Assembly (NCBI GenBank): GCA_023389155.1
Contig: JAEWEV010000033.1
Span: 112,027-176,026 of the forward strand
Length of the DNA stretch: 64,000 bases
Source of the DNA: Pseudomonadota bacterium
GTDB lineage: Bacteria; Pseudomonadota; Gammaproteobacteria; Burkholderiales; Burkholderiaceae_B
Reading direction: 5' to 3'
In this document: positions 61,302-64,000 of the stretch, piece by piece
How the letters are laid out: every line of letters starts with the position of its first letter
Position numbering within the stretch: position 1 is the stretch's first letter
Notes under the pieces: model-generated
Database searches by the model: none
What the model saw: the letters and a program-made list of their open reading frames with translations, nothing else
Told to the model about the DNA's origin: nothing
Made by a program: the position numbers and the translations under genes

Positions 61302-63118
61302 CCCTGACTCCTCTTGGGTACGGTGTTACGCGCCTCAAGAGGAGCCGGTTCGATCGGCGCGTCGGGTGGGACGGCCAGATACTTCAGCGTATCTTCAATA
61401 ATGGAGGCCGCCACAGGCCCGGAAATCAGACTGCCGTAATAGCCGCCTTTACGGGGCTTGTCCAGCGTGACAGCGACGATAATGCGTGGTTTGGAAATAG
61501 GCGCCATGGCCACGAATGAACCGCGGTAATCCTTGCGGCTGTAATGACCATTGACGATCTGGCGCGCGGTACCGCTCTTGCCGCCAATGCGATAGCCCAT
61601 AACCTTGCCCTGAATCTTGGTGCCCTCTGAACCCGCTGCATCCTCAAGCATTTCGCGCACAAGGCGGGCGGTTTCAGGTTTGTAAATCTGGATACTGGTT
61701 GGATTCTTGCGATTTTTCACCAGCGACAGCGAGATCATGTCGCCATTGCGGGCCAGTGCCGTATACGCATGTGCCATCTGAAGCAGGGAAACGGACAGAC
61801 CATAACCGTAAGCCATGGTTGCACGCTCGATCGGGCGCCAGCGTTCCCACGGACGGACGCGGCCAGAGGCAGCACCAGGAAAGCCCATATTTGGTGCCTG
61901 GCCAAAACCCAGCGCATTAAATACAGTCCACATCTGTTCGGAACGCAGCCTTTCGGAAATCATGGTCATGCCAATGTTGCTCGAACGACGGATAATCCCT
62001 GCCACATCCAGAACGCCGTTACGTGAACTGACATCGGTAATAGTCGCGCCCTGATAGCGATAGGTCCCATGGCCGGTATTGAATTTGGTCTTGGTAGTAA
62101 TGGCTCCGGCATCCAGCGCCAGCGCGGCGACCAGCGGTTTTACGATAGACCCGGGCTCGAACGTATCGGTAATGGCGCGATTACGCAAGGCGGGGCCTCT
62201 GCGTTCCTGCGGATTGTTCGGGTTATACGTGGGCAGACTGACCATGGAAAGAATTTCACCGTTCTGCGTATCTACCACCACTGCAGCACCCGAGGACGCT
62301 TCGTGATCAGTAATGGCCTTTTGCAGCGCCCTGGATACCAGAAACTGCACGCGGCTGTCGATGGTCAGTTCCAGATTCTGTCCATCACGCGCGGGCTCAA
62401 CTTCCTGCATATCGCCGATAATCCTGCCCAGACGGTCGCGGATGACTTTACGCAAGCCCGGCTGGCCCGACAACTGTTTATTGAACTCCAGTTCCACGCC
62501 TTCAATACCGCGATCCTCGATATTGGTAAAGCCCACGATGTGCGCCATCAATGAACCTTGCGGATAGGAACGGCGAGTTTCGGAAAGCAGGCCGATGCCC
62601 GGAATTTTCATTTTCTGGATCTCAGTTGCCGGTTCCATGGCAACCTGACGGCGCAGATAAACAAATGTTTTATCCGAACTGCTCAGTCGGGTCGTCAGAT
62701 CTTTCATCGACATACCCAGCAACTGCGCCAGTTTGGCCAGCTGCTCTGGTGTGGCACTGCGTGTTTCTTCCGGAGAAGCCCACACGGCCTTGGCGGGGAT
62801 ACTGGTTGCCAGGAACTCACCATTGCGATCCAGCACGCGGCCGCGGCTGGCCGGCAGCACGAGCGTACGTTCATAGCGCTTGCCGCCTTCTGCCTGCAGA
62901 AAATCATTGTTCATTGTCTGCAGATACAGGGACTTGGCAATGACCGTGGTGAAGCCCAGGCTGATGACAACAAAAAGCAGGCGCGCACGCCATTTTGGAA
63001 TCTGCACATGCAGCACCGGGCTGCTACTGTAATAATGATGCTGACTGACGCGCTTACCTGGCTGGTAACCGCCGCGTGTTGTTTTTTTTGATTTGAGCAA
63101 ATTCAGCTTCAGCTTCAT
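61298..63118 (-). CDS. ftsI: Septal peptidoglycan transpeptidase FtsI (PBP3)
   Basis: 606 aa class B penicillin-binding protein: cytoplasmic basic tail, one membrane helix (about 45-65), pedestal domain and transpeptidase domain. Catalytic motifs: SxxK in 'EPGSIVKP', SxN in 'RRSSNIGM' and KSG in 'GGKSGTARQ'. Partner of FtsW. Four-base overlaps on both sides. Confidence 0.97.
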   Translation of the reverse strand: MKLKLNLLKSKKTTRGGYQPGKRVSQHHYYSSSPVLHVQIPKWRARLLFVVISLGFTTVIAKSLYLQTMNNDFLQAEGGKRYERTLVLPASRGRVLDRNGEFLATSIPAKAVWASPEETRSATPEQLAKLAQLLGMSMKDLTTRLSSSDKTFVYLRRQVAMEPATEIQKMKIPGIGLLSETRRSYPQGSLMAHIVGFTNIEDRGIEGVELEFNKQLSGQPGLRKVIRDRLGRIIGDMQEVEPARDGQNLELTIDSRVQFLVSRALQKAITDHEASSGAAVVVDTQNGEILSMVSLPTYNPNNPQERRGPALRNRAITDTFEPGSIVKPLVAALALDAGAITTKTKFNTGHGTYRYQGATITDVSSRNGVLDVAGIIRRSSNIGMTMISERLRSEQMWTVFNALGFGQAPNMGFPGAASGRVRPWERWRPIERATMAYGYGLSVSLLQMAHAYTALARNGDMISLSLVKNRKNPTSIQIYKPETARLVREMLEDAAGSEGTKIQGKVMGYRIGGKSGTARQIVNGHYSRKDYRGSFVAMAPISKPRIIVAVTLDKPRKGGYYGSLISGPVAASIIEDTLKYLAVPPDAPIEPAPLEARNTVPKRSQG

Positions 63119-63462
63119 TGCGCTCCCCTTGGCGCCGGTGTGGCAGCAGATTTATCCACGGCAGCTGCAGGTTTGGCAGCACCGCCATTCATTTCTGATT
63201 CTTTGATGAAAACGGTCTGGTTGATCTGCGGCGTCTGCATGCTGAGCTTGTCGGACAGGACCCGGTCAATATTTGCACTGGTCGTCAGTTGGGCCCGTTC
63301 GAGCAGCAAATGACGCCAGTCCACTTCAAGTTCGCGCTCAGCCGCCTGAGCACGGCCAATGTCAATATAAAGCAGGCGCTGTTGATAGCGACTGGATACC
63401 AGCGAAATCGCGCTGTACATGAAAAAGCCAATCAGAAATATCAGTGCGAGGCGTGCCATCAC
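63115..63462 (-). CDS. ftsL: Cell division protein FtsL
   Basis: 115 aa bitopic protein: N-terminal membrane helix (about 3-24) and a periplasmic coiled coil ('QAAERELEVDWRHLLLERAQL'), the FtsL architecture that pairs with FtsB and FtsQ. The Ala/Lys-rich C-terminal 25 residues are probably disordered. Assigned from architecture and position between rsmH and ftsI. Confidence 0.92.
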   Translation of the reverse strand: MMARLALIFLIGFFMYSAISLVSSRYQQRLLYIDIGRAQAAERELEVDWRHLLLERAQLTTSANIDRVLSDKLSMQTPQINQTVFIKESEMNGGAAKPAAAVDKSAATPAPRGAQ

Positions 63463-64000
63463 CCTCTCCTTTTCTGTTTATTCATCCCCGGCAGCGCCGA
63501 GCGAATTGCGTTTTCATGTGTGGGGCTCCATTCAGCTGCGGTGCGTTCAGCAATCCGGAGCACGGCAGAACGAGAGCGCGGATTCTCTCGAACCTCGGTC
63601 TCTTCTGCCAGCACTCTGCCCAGGTTTCTCAGAATCGGATCAGGCATTTCACTCTCGCGTAAAGGCATGCGGGCAAGGTCGGCCGGCAGCGTGGACGCTG
63701 CGGCGAAGCATTGCTTGACCATGCGGTCTTCAAGAGAGTGAAAACTGATCACCGCCATTCTTCCCTGTGGAGCCAGTACCTTCAGAATTGACGCGAGGGT
63801 GTCCGCCAGTTCCTTGAGTTCTTCATTGATGTGAATCCGTATAGCCTGAAAGGTACGTGTGGCCGGATGTTGACCTTTTTCCCGCGTACGGACGACGTTT
63901 GCGACGAGCTCGGCAAGTTCGAGCGTTGTGCACAAAGGGCTGGATTGGCGGCGAGCATCAACCGCCTTTGCAATCTGGAAAGCAAACCGTTCTTCGCCAT
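63459..64000 (-). CDS. rsmH: 16S rRNA m4C1402 methyltransferase RsmH (N-terminal part outside window)
   Basis: C-terminal part of RsmH (MraW). The frame stays open to the window edge and encodes 'GEERFAFQIAKAVDARR', 'ELAELVANVV', 'TRTFQAIRIHINEEL' and 'GRMAVISFHSLEDRMVK', diagnostic for the family; the SAM-binding N-terminus is beyond position 64000. Four-base overlap with ftsL. Confidence 0.95.
   Translation of the reverse strand, partial: GEERFAFQIAKAVDARRQSSPLCTTLELAELVANVVRTREKGQHPATRTFQAIRIHINEELKELADTLASILKVLAPQGRMAVISFHSLEDRMVKQCFAAASTLPADLARMPLRESEMPDPILRNLGRVLAEETEVRENPRSRSAVLRIAERTAAEWSPTHENAIRSALPGMNKQKRRG

Overview
The window looks like chromosomal DNA of a betaproteobacterium of the Alcaligenaceae (Bordetella / Achromobacter / Advenella group). 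Four things point there: a heme-uptake locus ordered receptor-S-T-U-V as in Bordetella bhuRSTUV, two orphan periplasmic receptors of the Bug/TctC family, a single-polypeptide MurE-MurF fusion, and a classical division and cell wall cluster running rsmH to lpxC with lpxC, a DciA-like gene, an M23 peptidase gene and secA beyond ftsZ. Genus is inference. No insertion sequence, phage gene or CRISPR array was seen.

Layout. 1-2864: the 3' part of a siderophore TonB-dependent receptor translationally coupled to a FhuF-type ferric reductase. 3062-4894: recQ. 5022-5459: a small secreted protein of unknown role. 5640-7757: thiamine thiazole genes thiO-thiS-thiG. 7872-8943: AzlCD amino-acid exporter. 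9137-15281: Fur-box-preceded heme uptake operon (receptor, hmuS, hmuT, hmuU, hmuV). 15748-19705: a patatin-like lipoprotein, a YnfA membrane protein, periplasmic Cu/Zn superoxide dismutase and an MFS transporter. 20143-22084: soxC with a short one-heme soxD and no other sox gene. 22260-26855: sulfonate uptake and desulfonation, ssuABC divergent from ssuE-ssuD. 27205-33982: an accessory catabolic island (two Bug receptors, amidohydrolase, flavin-reductase-like protein, cupin, SnoaL-like protein, HpaI-type aldolase, IclR regulator). 34103-34178: tRNA-Lys. 34286-36484: a GH31 homologue that seems to lack its nucleophile. 36641-38887: an MnmC with a decayed methyltransferase half. 39236-41587: inositol monophosphatase and MgtE. 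41775-47120: secA, an M23 peptidase, a DciA-like protein and lpxC. 47586-64000: ftsZ, ftsA, ftsQ, ddl, murC, murG, ftsW, murD, mraY, murEF, ftsI, ftsL and partial rsmH, read right to left with almost every junction overlapping.

How the parts work together. Iron enters by a siderophore route (receptor plus FhuF) and a heme route. Sulfur is taken as sulfonates by SsuABC and released as sulfite by SsuD/SsuE; the adjacent SoxCD-type pair could oxidise surplus sulfite (inference). The island at 27-34 kb is the best candidate for an undescribed pathway: an 18-bp element with identical arms lies upstream of both Bug receptor genes and an IclR-family gene closes the cluster, so one regulon is likely. 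Two proteins look like repurposed or partly decayed enzymes: the GH31 homologue and MnmC.
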